Shown here piece after piece: positions 34,740 to 44,631 of a stretch of 64,000 bases of DNA (positions are counted from its first letter, which is position 1; each line of letters starts with the position of its first letter). The notes beneath the pieces are model-generated. The model was not told the origin of the DNA. It made no database searches and saw only the letters and a program-made list of their open reading frames with translations. The DNA comes from Gremmenia infestans. Its lineage: Eukaryota; Ascomycota; Leotiomycetes; Helotiales; Hamatocanthoscyphaceae. The translations under genes and the position numbers were made by a program. Where the stretch lies: assembly GCA_032629725.1 (NCBI GenBank), contig JAFEVB010000032.1, positions 124,001 to 188,000 on the forward strand, written 5' to 3'.

Positions 34740-35147
34740 ATGTCCAATGGTATCTTCGTACCCATGCGTCTGAGAACCGCCAGGAATAGGGCGCCTCGAT
34801 GGCATATGGATGCAAGGTTCTACAAGCCAGACCGGTCAAGAGACGTCAACAGCGTCTATTACACGACCTTACTTGAAAATCCGACACAATTGAGCAAGCA
34901 ACCGACCAATGGACATGGGATACACTCATATCGCCCGGATGCAGCATCTAGAAGTATGCTTGATACGGCACCTTTGCAAGCCGTTGAAGTTGGCGATGTT
35001 ATCAGGTTCTCGTTTGGCCAGCCCGATTCTCCTTTCCATGTAGCGGGAACGAACGACAGAGATCGCATTTTCATCTCCGTGGTATGGTATATGGAAGTGC
35101 AAATAAGTTGCGAGGCTTGGGCGGTGACGGGTATAGGCACTAAATAA
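34740..35147 (+). CDS. Orphan fragment with Fe/2-oxoglutarate-oxygenase-like motifs
   Basis: A 135-residue frame from the first plausible Met (MSNGIFVPMRL). It contains a WHMDARF segment (His-x-Asp), then DVNSVYYTTLLENPTQL, and later VEVGDVIRFSFG, SPFHVAGTNDRDRIFISVVWY, i.e. a distal His and an Arg in a strand-like context. The HxD...H...R order is what jelly-roll non-haem iron oxygenases and related cupin-like proteins use, but I cannot name a family. The expected N-terminal half is missing: upstream the frame is closed by a stop, and a neighbouring frame (34516 onward) does not join by an obvious intron. It is either a truncated gene, a gene with undetected upstream exons, or a relic. Confidence 0.4.
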   Translation: MSNGIFVPMRLRTARNRAPRWHMDARFYKPDRSRDVNSVYYTTLLENPTQLSKQPTNGHGIHSYRPDAASRSMLDTAPLQAVEVGDVIRFSFGQPDSPFHVAGTNDRDRIFISVVWYMEVQISCEAWAVTGIGTK

Positions 35148-36011
35148 AGGTCTTGGGAATTTGTCACTACGGACGGAAAGAGATGGATCCAGAGCAGAAG
35201 ATTAGGGCCAGTGTGATAGACAACTCTTCATCCTTTGCCTAAAGTCATAGTGTCAGGCGCTTGGGAACCAGTACTTTACAAATATTCGATAGGTTGTGAA
35301 ACAGGGCTTACTAGTCTTTCAGAAATCTGTCTTTCCAATTTCCATTTCTTGTTGACACCACCCATGTGATCCAGGCGACAGAGCTGAATTTAGGAAATGC
35401 TTTGTTTGAACAGCAGGACGGCTTCATCCAATTGTAATGATGAAGACCTCATGGTAAGACAGCTGGAAAGATGGAGCGGGCAACTTTGCCTTCTCATGCT
35501 CTGCAGTAAGCATTTGGTGTCTTTGTCATCGTTACCCAGCACTGGTGCTGGTATCTGGTGCCGAGATCTGTATACCAGCAAGCTTTTGTTTAACCCCTTC
35601 AAACAACTCTCTGTAACGTAAGACACGAAATATTGTCTTGTGGAACCTTCTCTTATGGGGATATATTTGCCATGACACGTCCACTTGGCAATATTGAAAT
35701 ACAGGAACATCGGAGAGGTCACAACAGATTCGATACCACGATAAGTTCGCCCACTTGGTAGTATTAGTACCAACGCCATGTTTCTCGATGTTTCTCGATG
35801 GCAGGATTCAAAGAAGTCCACGGGCTTTGATGTTGTGCAGGACAGTAACGACTTCGTCCGATGAACAAAGTTTGTTTGTGCAACCCTTCAAGGCGCCCCC
35901 CACCCTCGCCCCGCCCTTGCATCAAATACATATCTGCTACCTCCTCTGTCACCAAAAAATAATCCAAGAAACAACAACATCGTCTCTAACTTCAGCTCTA
36001 CGAATAGAAAA
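35148..36011. other. Intergenic stretch (0.9 kb)
   Basis: Promoter region of the Gfo/Idh/MocA oxidoreductase. A 10-bp direct duplication (GTTTCTCGAT twice) lies near 35779-35798. No gene supported. Confidence 0.4.
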
Positions 36012-37182
36012 ATGTCAATCGGAGTAGCAATTATCGGTAGCGGTATTTTTGTGAAGGAGCACCACTTGCCCGGCGTCCAGCACGCCGACCATCTCACTCT
36101 GAAGGCTATCTATTCGCGTTCCCTCAAATCCGCACAAGAACTAGGTGTCAAAGTTGACCTCTACTCGGATGATTCTGGCGCTGGAAAAACATACCATGAC
36201 TTGCTGCTCGATGACTCCATTGCCGCCGTCATAATTGCTCTGCCTATCCTCAATCAACCTGAATACATCGAAGCCGCACTCGCCGCAGGCAAGCACGTAC
36301 TTTCCGAAAAGCCAATCGCCAAGGATCTCAAGGAGGCTCAGCGTTTGATTGAGTATTCAAAAAGTGACAAGGTAAAGGGCGGTGCAACCTGGAGCGTTGC
36401 AGAGAACTATCGGTTCTTAGAGAGCTTTGTGTATGCAAGTCAGGAGGTACAGAAGTTAGGACGCGTGTTGGGGTTTACAGTCAAGAGCTTTGGCAACGTG
36501 GGTGCTGGCGACAAGTATTTTAGTGAGGGCCACAAATTTTCCCAGAAAGCTATTTTGAGCTAATTTTGGGACAGAGACGCCGTGGCGTCAACATCCTGGA
36601 TATCAAGGAGGTTTCATTCTCGACGGTGGTAAGCAACCTTTTGAGTCTCAAAGCTCTTTTATAATTTTCTAGACGTTCCGTACCTTTAACAACTCCAATA
36701 TAGGTGTCCACTTTGCTGCCGCAACCAGGTTGCTCTTAGGAAAGGAGACCAAACCCGTTTCTCTAGCTGCTTATTCGACGCTTCTCCGAGAACAACTTCC
36801 TCCAGTCGACACCATCAACTCTATCTGGCTAACAAAGTCTGGCATCTCTGGCACCTTCTCAGTGTCCTTCGGCACTACACTCTTTGGTAGTGAGTATTCG
36901 ATTGCATGCGAGAAAGGCAGTGTGTCGGTTTTAGGAAGTAAGGTAATTGTCAGAGAGGGCGAAGAGAAGGACGGTAAATCTTCCGAGATTGACTTCAAGG
37001 AAAGAGGCCAAGGGAATGGAGTTAAACAGGAGGATGCTGCTTGGGGTGAGGCACTTGCTAAGGGTCACACCCTCCCGAACCAATCTCCCGAGGAAGCTCT
37101 TGCGGACTTGGAGATCCTCGAGAAGATTTTGAGGAGCGGAGAGGCACAGGGCAAGTCAGAAACTTTGCAGTTTCAGATCTAG
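36012..37182 (+). CDS. Gfo/Idh/MocA-family NAD(P)-dependent oxidoreductase
   Basis: Three exons (introns 36523-36574, 36629-36703) give 347 aa. N-terminal Rossmann fold: VAIIGSGIFVKEHHLPG (residues 4-20), the acidic/Arg region AIYSRSLKSAQEL, VIIALPILNQPEYIEAALAAGKHVLSEKPIAKDL with the conserved EKP around residues 99-101, and the AENYRFLESF helix. The C-terminal substrate domain reads YFKTPWRQHPGYQGGFILDGGVHFAAATRLLLG across two introns, with the DGGVHF catalytic-type His. Redox of a sugar, inositol or related polyol with NAD(P) is expected; exact substrate unknown. Cytosolic, no targeting signal. The length is normal for the fungal subgroup of such dehydrogenases. Confidence 0.9.
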
Positions 37183-37612
37183 CGTGGTTGGTTTCCACGG
37201 CTGATATGGGAAAGGAGACTGGAGGCACTTGCCCGAGAATGTTCTCGCGTCTGCAAGCATCAGAGTAGATTAAAGATCCAGAGCATGAGCCCAATAAAAT
37301 TTATGAGCAGGCCAGGGCTTTCAAATTATTTTGAGTGTTGCTAGGACGAAACAAATTAATGCTATCTACCGCGGCTATCAAGGTAAAAATACACGGGATG
37401 CTCACCACAAACAAGAGTTCACAGCTCCTCCATCTTCACTTCAACTTTCAACTCATCATCCTCATCATCCTCATCATCCTCATCGGCCTTCGTCTCCTCA
37501 TTCTCTCCTTATCGCTGGCCTGACGCGGTAAAGTCACCAGAGCCCGTGTTCGATGTGGTGGAACAATCACTTTGTGCGCCGTGTCCTTCTTCTTCACCTT
37601 TGATTGAGGTAT
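37183..37612. other. Intergenic stretch with acidic-coding minus strand
   Basis: Between the oxidoreductase and the tiny minus-strand gene. On the minus strand about 37430-37510 encodes an open acidic run (ENEETKADEDDEDDEDDELK) ending at a stop. This could be a further exon of the small gene downstream of its apparent stop. Confidence 0.35.
37452..37487. repeat. 9-bp minisatellite (CATCATCCT)n
   Basis: About four copies of CATCATCCT. Read on the minus strand it encodes the repeated tripeptide DDE in an open frame, so it may be coding. Confidence 0.75.
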
Positions 37613-37893
37613 TCAGTTAACTGGCTTGCGTAGCTTGATATTGGCATTTATAAGGGACTTGACTGCCGACTCAAGAGCCTCGATTCGCTGCGCGTGCGAC
37701 GCTACCTTGGGAGTGAGCACACCAGAGACCTTTCGCTCGATGGTTGTGACCGTGTCCTGCAGTCGTTTCACGACCTTCTTGTCTCGCATTGGACAGTGAT
37801 TATTCCAAGGTCCATAAACTTACTTACCTTCGTGGGGGCTCCGGCTCGGAATACTGAACCGTCTGAACTGACGCGCGCTTGAGACGGAGGCAT
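37613..37893 (-). CDS. Very small two-exon gene, coiled-coil-like product
   Basis: I do not recognise the product. Exon 1 starts in an ideal context (CCACAATGCC) and reads MPPSQARVSSDGSVFRAGAP, then TK and a perfect GTAAGT donor at 37827. The acceptor is at 37778-37779. Exon 2 continues in frame with KVVKRLQDTVTTIERKVS, a GVLTPKVA turn and HAQRIEALESAVKSLINANI, ending KLRKPVN and TGA: 76 aa in all. Heptad-like spacing of L/V/I suggests a short helical pair or coiled coil; the net charge is basic. No signal peptide or membrane segment. The TGA may not be the real end: a basic KVKKKDTAHKV frame and an acidic DEDDEDD frame follow on the same strand and could be joined by further splicing. Confidence 0.5.
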
Positions 37894-38350
37894 TGTGGAG
37901 GCTTGTGCGCTTGGCTGCCGCAGAAATTGAGAAGTGTTCGGATCTTGTGGCAGAGAAGATGACTTCTTTGCTGTGGATGATTAGAGGAAGGATGGTGAAT
38001 CTATGGGAGGCAGCTCAACTTCAAAGAGCGGGCCTTCATGCAAGTGAATCGAAGCCAACACACTTTACCATTCTATTCTCACAAGGAGGCGTGCGCTCAT
38101 ACCTTGCACACAACGATACAAAGCCAACATTACCTTTATTCCGAAAATCTTTTGATAAAGCCGCAAGCAGTAGGCCTATTCCCCCACTCTCTGGTCATGA
38201 CAAGTGCTAACACAGGCCCGGATTTTATCGTCCTACAGAATGCCCACCAACCCTACACAAAAGCTCTTGGAATATGTGCTGAATTCCGTACCCATACCGT
38301 AGACGTCAGAAGATAATCCCATATGAGAAGAGACTCCCTAGTCTTTTAAG
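37894..38350. other. Intergenic stretch (0.46 kb)
   Basis: Promoter side of the tiny minus-strand gene. A plus-strand open frame here is its mirror and lacks domain features. Confidence 0.35.
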
Positions 38351-38581
38351 CTCGCCCGTGGAATTAGAGACCAGATATTCGAACTGGCACTTGTCAAAGA
38401 TGGAGCCTTGGAGCCCTTGCTCCTTTGGGAAAGTCTCACCATGACAGATATCGGAGAATAGATATTGAGAACCATCCTCTTCCAATCTATTTCCCTCGTC
38501 AATAGACAATTCTATGACTACCCATGTTCAAAGTTTGGAGCGAATGGTGGGATACACAGGATAGGGGAAAGAACAACCTAG
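38351..38581 (+). pseudogene. Relic of an F-box-like (2EXR-type) domain gene
   Basis: Reads IRDQIFELALVKDGALEP, then LLLWESLTMTDIGE, a TAG at 38459, and in the same frame ILRTILFQSISLVNRQFYDY to a stop at 38579. The pattern LRDQI-LAL....LL-VN--F matches the N-terminal domain of the intact gene at 44.6-45.4 kb (ELPRELRDQILTLALV ... ALLVNKKFKNEA). The start is missing (an in-frame TAG lies just upstream) and the C-terminal part is absent, so this is a dead, truncated paralogue. Confidence 0.6.
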
Positions 38582-40079
38582 TTGAGAGGCGATTGTCCTG
38601 GGGCGGGCTTGGCACAAATGAGCTACCTCTTAAGTCTCGTAATGGTGCGAATAAAAATTCATATCAATGGACATTGGTTTTGGTCAAAGTGTTCTGCTAT
38701 TCTGAATTCATGTGGAAACAGCTCTTAAACTACTGTACCATTATAGAGCCGCCCCTTTTCATTTGGCGATAAAATCCGGCATGTCCGGCCGTGTAAAATC
38801 ACCTCTGAGAACCCAACTGGTCGACAACTTGGCCTAGGTACAGACTTCTCTACCTTTATGCGTTGAACGAAAATGAGGTGGCAAATGCATAATTGGAATC
38901 ATACACATAGTGAGTTCATGTGGGACTGGGTTCTAGCAGTGCAAATCGCACGATCGGAACGCGTATACTAGATTTACCTAACTATGTAGATCCCCCCCTT
39001 ATACTCGAGTACGCGTAAAAGCAGAGTAGAAGTGGATAGGCCGTAATACACTATAGGGATTAGTAGATTGGTAGCTTTTATTATAATAGTATTATGTTGA
39101 ATAAAAGTTATAGGATAATTACAAACACTTCAATTTTCGAGTCTATGCCTTTTAACTTGAATTATCTTTATCTGGCACGTTTCAGAATGATTAGCACATA
39201 ATTTATATCGGTATAATCATGTTTCTAATGAATTAAGGTAGACCCCGCCGAAGTAACCTAATAAAAAAAAACTTGGCATGGGTCAAATGCCAAGGTGCCA
39301 AGGAGCGAGGAGCGGGACTCCCGCTGCGGGCATGACCCGGTAGTTTGGTATTGATATTTAGGAAATATTACGGTCTGCAACCACCTTTGATATAATACTA
39401 TAATACCGGTACCCAAAAGTGAAAGGCAGCAACTACTGTACCAGGTATCTACCTAGCCTTGAATGGCAGTCGACCCCTTGAAGCTAGAGTGAGGGTGATC
39501 CGGATGCATTCTCAGAGTATAGATGGGACCCGATGGGCCAATTCATCACACCATCCCACTGTATTACGCAGGTACGCCGTACGATAAGTAATGATTGGCG
39601 TAAGTCGGGATGTTGAACAAGCTTTATAGCCAGTGGAACCTTTATCTGCTACAAGCTTTGTAGGGGTCTATTAGCCTGCAGGTACAGGGTATAGTAAATT
39701 ATGTGTAAGGTCCTCACTGAGATGCAGTAGATTACGGAGCAAACGATGCTGCTTTTCACTTTCAAGTTGCATTTTTGTGGGCAAGACAAGCAAGCTGCGC
39801 TGTCATGTCATGTGTGAATAGATCCGTGAATGGATGGGTTAAAGCAGCAGCTACTATACTACTTGACCGGGTTGTTGCATGCCTACCTAGTACCTACCAA
39901 CTGGTTGGTTGTATTCATATGGATTTCCCTTCCTCCTATGGAGTGTTACCGCCGCCGGCACCCCTGATGAGGTACCACCAGTACCAACATTTGAGAAAAC
40001 AATCTTGCGGTTTCTCCCTCCCTCTCTCCCTTCCTTCCTAAAGCACAAAAATACCATGTGAGTTTGGCTCGTCCTCATA
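38582..40079. other. Intergenic stretch (1.5 kb) with a hairpin cluster
   Basis: No gene supported. AT-rich around 39050-39240. A compact set of hairpin-forming words lies at 39272-39330 (listed separately). The last part is the promoter of the GT25 gene. Confidence 0.45.
39272..39330. repeat. Cluster of short inverted repeats
   Basis: CTTGGCAT and ATGCCAAG (8-bp arms, 7-nt loop), a second CCAAGG copy, then AGCGGG-ACT-CCCGCT, which overlaps CCCGC-T-GCGGG as an alternative stem. Stable folding on either strand is expected. Confidence 0.7.
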
Positions 40080-41345
40080 ATGACATCCATACGCCAAAAC
40101 ACACGCTGCCACCTTGTTATCGCAGCATGTTCAATCTCGCTGCTGCTCGTCTTCTTGGGCCTGCGCACTTCCAATTATACGACGCCCAGATGGAGCTTGT
40201 CTCAATCGCAGCAGACGCCTCAAGTTCAACATACGGAGATTGCTCGAGCGGGGAATGGAACGCTTGGCGTATGTCACCTCTCCTTCATGCTAGATATCTA
40301 CGCGGTTCTTTTCGCATGACTAGACTAACGTTTGTTTGCACCTCTATAGTTCGAGAAGGTCCTTGTTCTTGGGCTCAAGGAACGTACCGACAAGAGAGAT
40401 GCAATGATCTTGTCGAGTTCGTTGACGGGCTTCGAAGTGGAGTTTGTTGATGCTGTTAAAGGCGAGGATGTTTTAGACAAGGCTCGACCGGCAGTATGGC
40501 TGGCTATCTATCCTAATACCAACTGAAGAGACTGATGCGTTCAGGGGTTTACAATGAGTGGAGGAGTACTGGGATCGTGGCGGGCACACATAAATGCAAT
40601 TCGAAGGTTCGCAGGCCCTCACCCCAAAGGTCCCAACTACATACATGCTTCACCAATCTAACAGCCTTCATCCCTTAGTGTCCTCGAACGAAAACTATCG
40701 TCAGTGCTTATCATGGAAGACGATGTCGATTGGGACATCCGAATCCTATCCCAGATGCCCGAATTCGCCAAAGGAGTGCGTACCGTATCCGGGATCCCGC
40801 TCACCGAGCCCCAGGAATCTCCCTACGGCGATGACTGGGATATTCTGTGGCCCGGCCATTGCGGAGAGGTAGGCCCGGAAAAGGACGAGCCCATCTACAT
40901 AATCAGCAACGACGCGACCGTGGCTCCGAAAGAGCACCAACCCTGGCTGAAGATGCTGAAAGATTATCCCGAGGGCACCCGCATCGTGCACAGAGGCGTC
41001 GCGCCCATCTGCGTGTTTTCGTATGCGGTGTCTCGTCGCGGGGCACAGAAGCTCATGGCGGCGCTGGCGACCAAGACATCGTACGACCTCGCATTCGATA
41101 ACCAGCTAGCGCTGGCATGTAAAGATAAGCTGCTGGACTTGAAGTGCTATTCGGTGGAGCCTATGCTGTTCTATCATCACCGACCTGCTGGGTCTATAAA
41201 CAAAGATAGCGATATTGCGGGTTCGAAGCCGGAGGATGCCGATAACATTCGGGAGAAGGGGATTACGGATAACATTGTTTGGAGCACGAGGTTGAATCTG
41301 GAGAAACTGATTGCAGGAAGCAGGGACTATGTTACGCAGTGGTGA
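40080..41345 (+). CDS. Glycosyltransferase family 25 protein, type II membrane
   Basis: Four exons (introns 40269-40349, 40494-40544, 40607-40678) give 353 aa. An N-terminal membrane anchor (HLVIAACSISLLLVFLGL, ~11-28) with a short cytosolic tail predicts a Golgi-type II protein. The catalytic domain starts FEKVLVLGLKERTDKRDAMI, then VEFVDAVKGEDV, GFTMSGGVLGSWRAHINAIR and the metal/nucleotide-sugar site MEDDVDWD (144-151). It continues with WDILWPGHCGE, HRGVAPICVFSYAVSRRGAQKL and YDLAFDNQLALACKD. Family 25 enzymes transfer galactose or other hexoses from nucleotide sugars. In fungi these are mostly uncharacterised LPS-glycosyltransferase-like proteins, so donor and acceptor are unknown. Confidence 0.9.
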
Positions 41346-41794
41346 AATTAACTTATGAGTGGGAAGGACGCCTTGCATGTAAGAATACGAATGGATTTTG
41401 GAGTTCGGATCGGGCCAGGGAAACCGAAAGGTGGTGAAAGCGCAACTATGCGCCTGGAGCCTGCAAATGGTTGAGCATAAACAGCAACATGAAGGGAGTA
41501 ATTATTGGAGTTATGGAGCGGAAGTCAAACCCACATTTCTCCAAATAGCTTAAACAGGTAGTGGCTCACTGGAGCAGCAGACAGCATATAATATTAGACA
41601 GCAACCAAATCGATGCTTTACTTGATTTATTTCATTCATGAAAGTCTATAAGCTCTCAACCAACGCCACGAATTCAGGACAGCCAAAAAGTGTTCTGTTA
41701 AAATCACAAAGTCCCATTTCCAAACACCAAGCTCCGCATCCTAATTGCCAGTACCTTTTATACTATTTTACCCCGTGGCATTCCACCAGTGAGA
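41346..41794. other. Convergent 3' intergenic stretch
   Basis: 449 bp between the tail-to-tail GT25 and DOMON-b561 genes; no feature seen. Confidence 0.4.
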
Positions 41795-43300
41795 CTAACG
41801 GCCGTATCCCGGATTCTGATATACAGGCGGAGGATTCATTGGTTGCAAGTTGAAATTGCTTTGTGTATTCATCCAGGGTTGATTTTGATAGCCGGTCGGG
41901 CCTACCGCTGCCTCTGTCTTCGCCTTCTGAACATTGCGTTTATATCTCCAGAAAGCGAAAGGCCCCATGAAAATAATCACCAGAAGGACAAGAGCCAGAA
42001 GTGCCCAGTCATACTTGGGGTTGAGAGCCAACGGGAATCCACTGGATCAAAGTCAGCAAGATGACGTCTGGAAGGGAAAAACTGAGATGAATTACAGGAA
42101 ACCATCTATGATACCAGCTGGGATGACAATACGTCCAAGCCATACGTGGATGGGAGCAAGCTTGGTGGGAGCCTGGGTTTTCTTGTACATCCGGTGGTGC
42201 ATGAAGCCGAGGACAAATTGACCAATCATCAATACTATAACCAGCAGACCCAGAATCTGGTGCGCTGAATTGAAATTCTTCGTTCGATTGAACATTGTTC
42301 CAAGAGAAATGCCCACGAAAGCTCCGATCAACGCCACCACAACGGATAGAACTTGGTTGACACCGTGCCACTTCGGGCTATCCATAACTCGTAGGATGAG
42401 AATGCCGATAGGCATGAGACCAACAAAGGCTAAGATCATAACACAAGCGTGTAGAGGAGCCGAGAAGTCGTGATCGGTCTTGTCCTGGGTCTGCTTGACT
42501 CCAGCAGAATCAGCAACTGCAGGACTTGGGACGCTGCCAGCCCCGACTGCTTTTGTCAAATCCATCGTGAATGCGCCATAGGTAGCATGACGTTTTATAT
42601 CTGCGGTGAGAGACTTTGTATTCAAGTTGCCATCTGGACCTGTTGCATATGTGAACTTGGCCGCAGTGTTCTTCGGATCGATCGAGCTTCCCTTCCATGA
42701 CCTGCAATTGGAACACTTAGCATTTAGTGTTGTGGTATTGCCTGCAATTTTCGAGCCCGATAAAATGGTCATCGAAACATTCGAGGTATAGCTGGGTTCC
42801 ACATGGTCGTGAGACAGTCGCGGACTGACAGTTACTGTTCCAATGGATTAGTAGGGGCTGCCAGGAGGCTGGCATTATTTGACTTGCCATTTTGGCCAGA
42901 GGGATCAGAATAGACCAGGAACATCAACGAATTGCGCATCTTCGAGCTTCCCATCCCAATAGCCTACATCTATTATATCAGAGGCCATCACAAAGGGGCG
43001 GGTGTGGTATGGGGGACTAACGAGCCATGAGCTGCTGCTGTCTCCTGAAATGGAGAAAAACAACTCATTACTGTTGTCATCTTGAGGAACATTCAGCGCG
43101 AAGGAGATGCTATTGTCACTCGCGACAAATGTAGCAGCAGATGCTGTTGACAGGGCTATTGCTGTTGTAAGGAAGAGGCCTGTTGATGTTGCACGTCAGC
43201 TTTCGAAGATCGACTCAGCTAAGCATTCTCCACATTGCGCTACAGTATATTGGTGGGGTGACCTACCCGCTGTAACGAGCACGGATCTTAGGAGTACCAT
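41795..43300 (-). CDS. DOMON (CDH-type cytochrome) - cytochrome b561 membrane protein
   Basis: Five exons (introns 42042-42095, 42835-42887, 42964-43021, 43180-43266) give 417 aa. Signal peptide (MVLLRSVLVTAGLFLTTAIA), then a cellobiose-dehydrogenase-like cytochrome domain: FVASDNSISFALNVPQDD, SSSSWLAIGMGSSKMRNSLM with the Met-type haem ligand region, VYSDPSGQNVTVSPRLS and SWKGSSIDPKN. A cytochrome b561 domain of about five helices follows with paired His (HACVMILAFVGLMP, HGVNQVLS, SAHQILGLLVIV, HHRMYKKTQAP, HVWLGRIVI). The tail is Asn/Pro/Gly/Gln-rich. Such proteins move electrons across the membrane to an extracellular haem. Ferric reduction or supply of electrons to secreted oxidases is inferred. 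The intron at 42835-42887 uses a GC donor (G|GCAAGT); no GT alternative keeps the frame. Confidence 0.9.
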
Positions 43301-44631
43301 CCTGAAATTGAAATTTGATAAGAACAGCTGCGAAAGAGGATTTAAAAAGAAGAGAAAAAACAGAACACTATACGGAATGGAAACACAATAGGAGGTCTTG
43401 ATTTCTTTTGAATAACATCTCACCGGAATTCCCAATGCTGAAGCGCCGACTTTGCGCGTCCTTGAATCGGCTGGCCTGTCACTGCCACTCACTGAAGCGC
43501 TGGGAAGCAAGAGCAAGCCTCTCGTACTCTGCCCCCCCCCCTAAATCAAGGTTAATGATCCTTCGCCCCACCGTGTAAACAGGGGAATTAAGCAAATAAT
43601 ATCACTCTATCTAGGGCTTAGTGGGACCTTACAAGGACCTTAGAAGTACCCTGCGCCGTGAATAGTAGGCCATTTGCTAGGGTAGGTAGCCATTCAGTTC
43701 TATGGGATTCTACGTTTTATGGAGATTTTACGTGATTTAACCTTTATTAAGAGGGGAGAGTATCACGACTAGAAGCGCCACAACCTTGGCGAGTTTGATG
43801 CACACAGGAATTCTCGTTGGCTAGAATCTCCAACAGAGGTCTGTAATAAAGTACCTCCGTACAGGGCCTTAGCAGAACAACTGCAACTTTTCAGGGGGTA
43901 GTATCACTTATCAAACGCTATAAGACGTCGATCATGCAGCGTTTATTTTATGGGCCTAATTAAGCGGTTTTGGAGCCCCCTATAACTTTAATGATCCCAA
44001 GCCTAAAGCTATGCTTTTACTTCACTTCCTCTTACTATTGCTACTATGCCTAGCCTATACACCTATTTTCAGCTTATTGCTCCCACTTTCAGCTTCATTT
44101 TTAACTACTAAGTATGCCTTATCCTATAACCTTGCTAGCAAGCCTAACCCTAGATTTATCAGATTCCGGGGCATTGATCCCTCTTACAGCTAGAGCCTAA
44201 AAGTAGAGGTCTATTTGCTTGGAAATTTAACTGAAAAGTAACCGAAAAGTGACTGAAAAGTAACTAGGAATAGCTTTAAAAGGCTCCAAAGCAACCTATA
44301 GTGACCTTAGAACTATCTGGAGGGATGCGGTAGACCTTGAAAAATACACACGGATTTTGATCCCTACCACAAGTCAAAACAGACCCTTGGATTGCAGTTC
44401 ATCTGCAATGGCCCTGTACAGCTGTACGGATGAATTATTTTGTGAGACTAGGGAAAAGTCTTCAGGAGGCGCAGAAACGTGGGTACAGGTGAAATATTAA
44501 TAATACATTTTGAGGATGGATGTCCACGCTTCTATCTTAGAGTAGGTACTTAGGTAGGTTGTAGGTACTGCGGCATCTCCTGTTTCAATCTCTGTCCTTG
44601 TATCTATTCGAGGTCGGCCTGCCGACGATCA
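43301..44631. other. Intergenic stretch with AT-rich, RIP-like block
   Basis: First part is the promoter of the DOMON-b561 gene, with a run of nine C at 43534-43542. From about 43560 to 44340 the sequence turns TA-rich and CpG-poor with many TAA/TAG words (CCTAACCC, AAGCCTAA, GAAAAGTAAC repeats), as expected for a repeat mutated by repeat-induced point mutation. No intact transposon frame or terminal repeat was found. Confidence 0.45.

Noticed and set aside
35390..35821. 143-codon minus-strand frame upstream of the oxidoreductase
   Set aside because: No domain or codon pattern; overlaps opposite open frames of equal length.
44011..44193. Small hydrophobic open frame resembling a secreted peptide
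   Set aside because: Lies in the AT-rich RIP-like block; Leu/Tyr/Ser runs are expected from its base composition.
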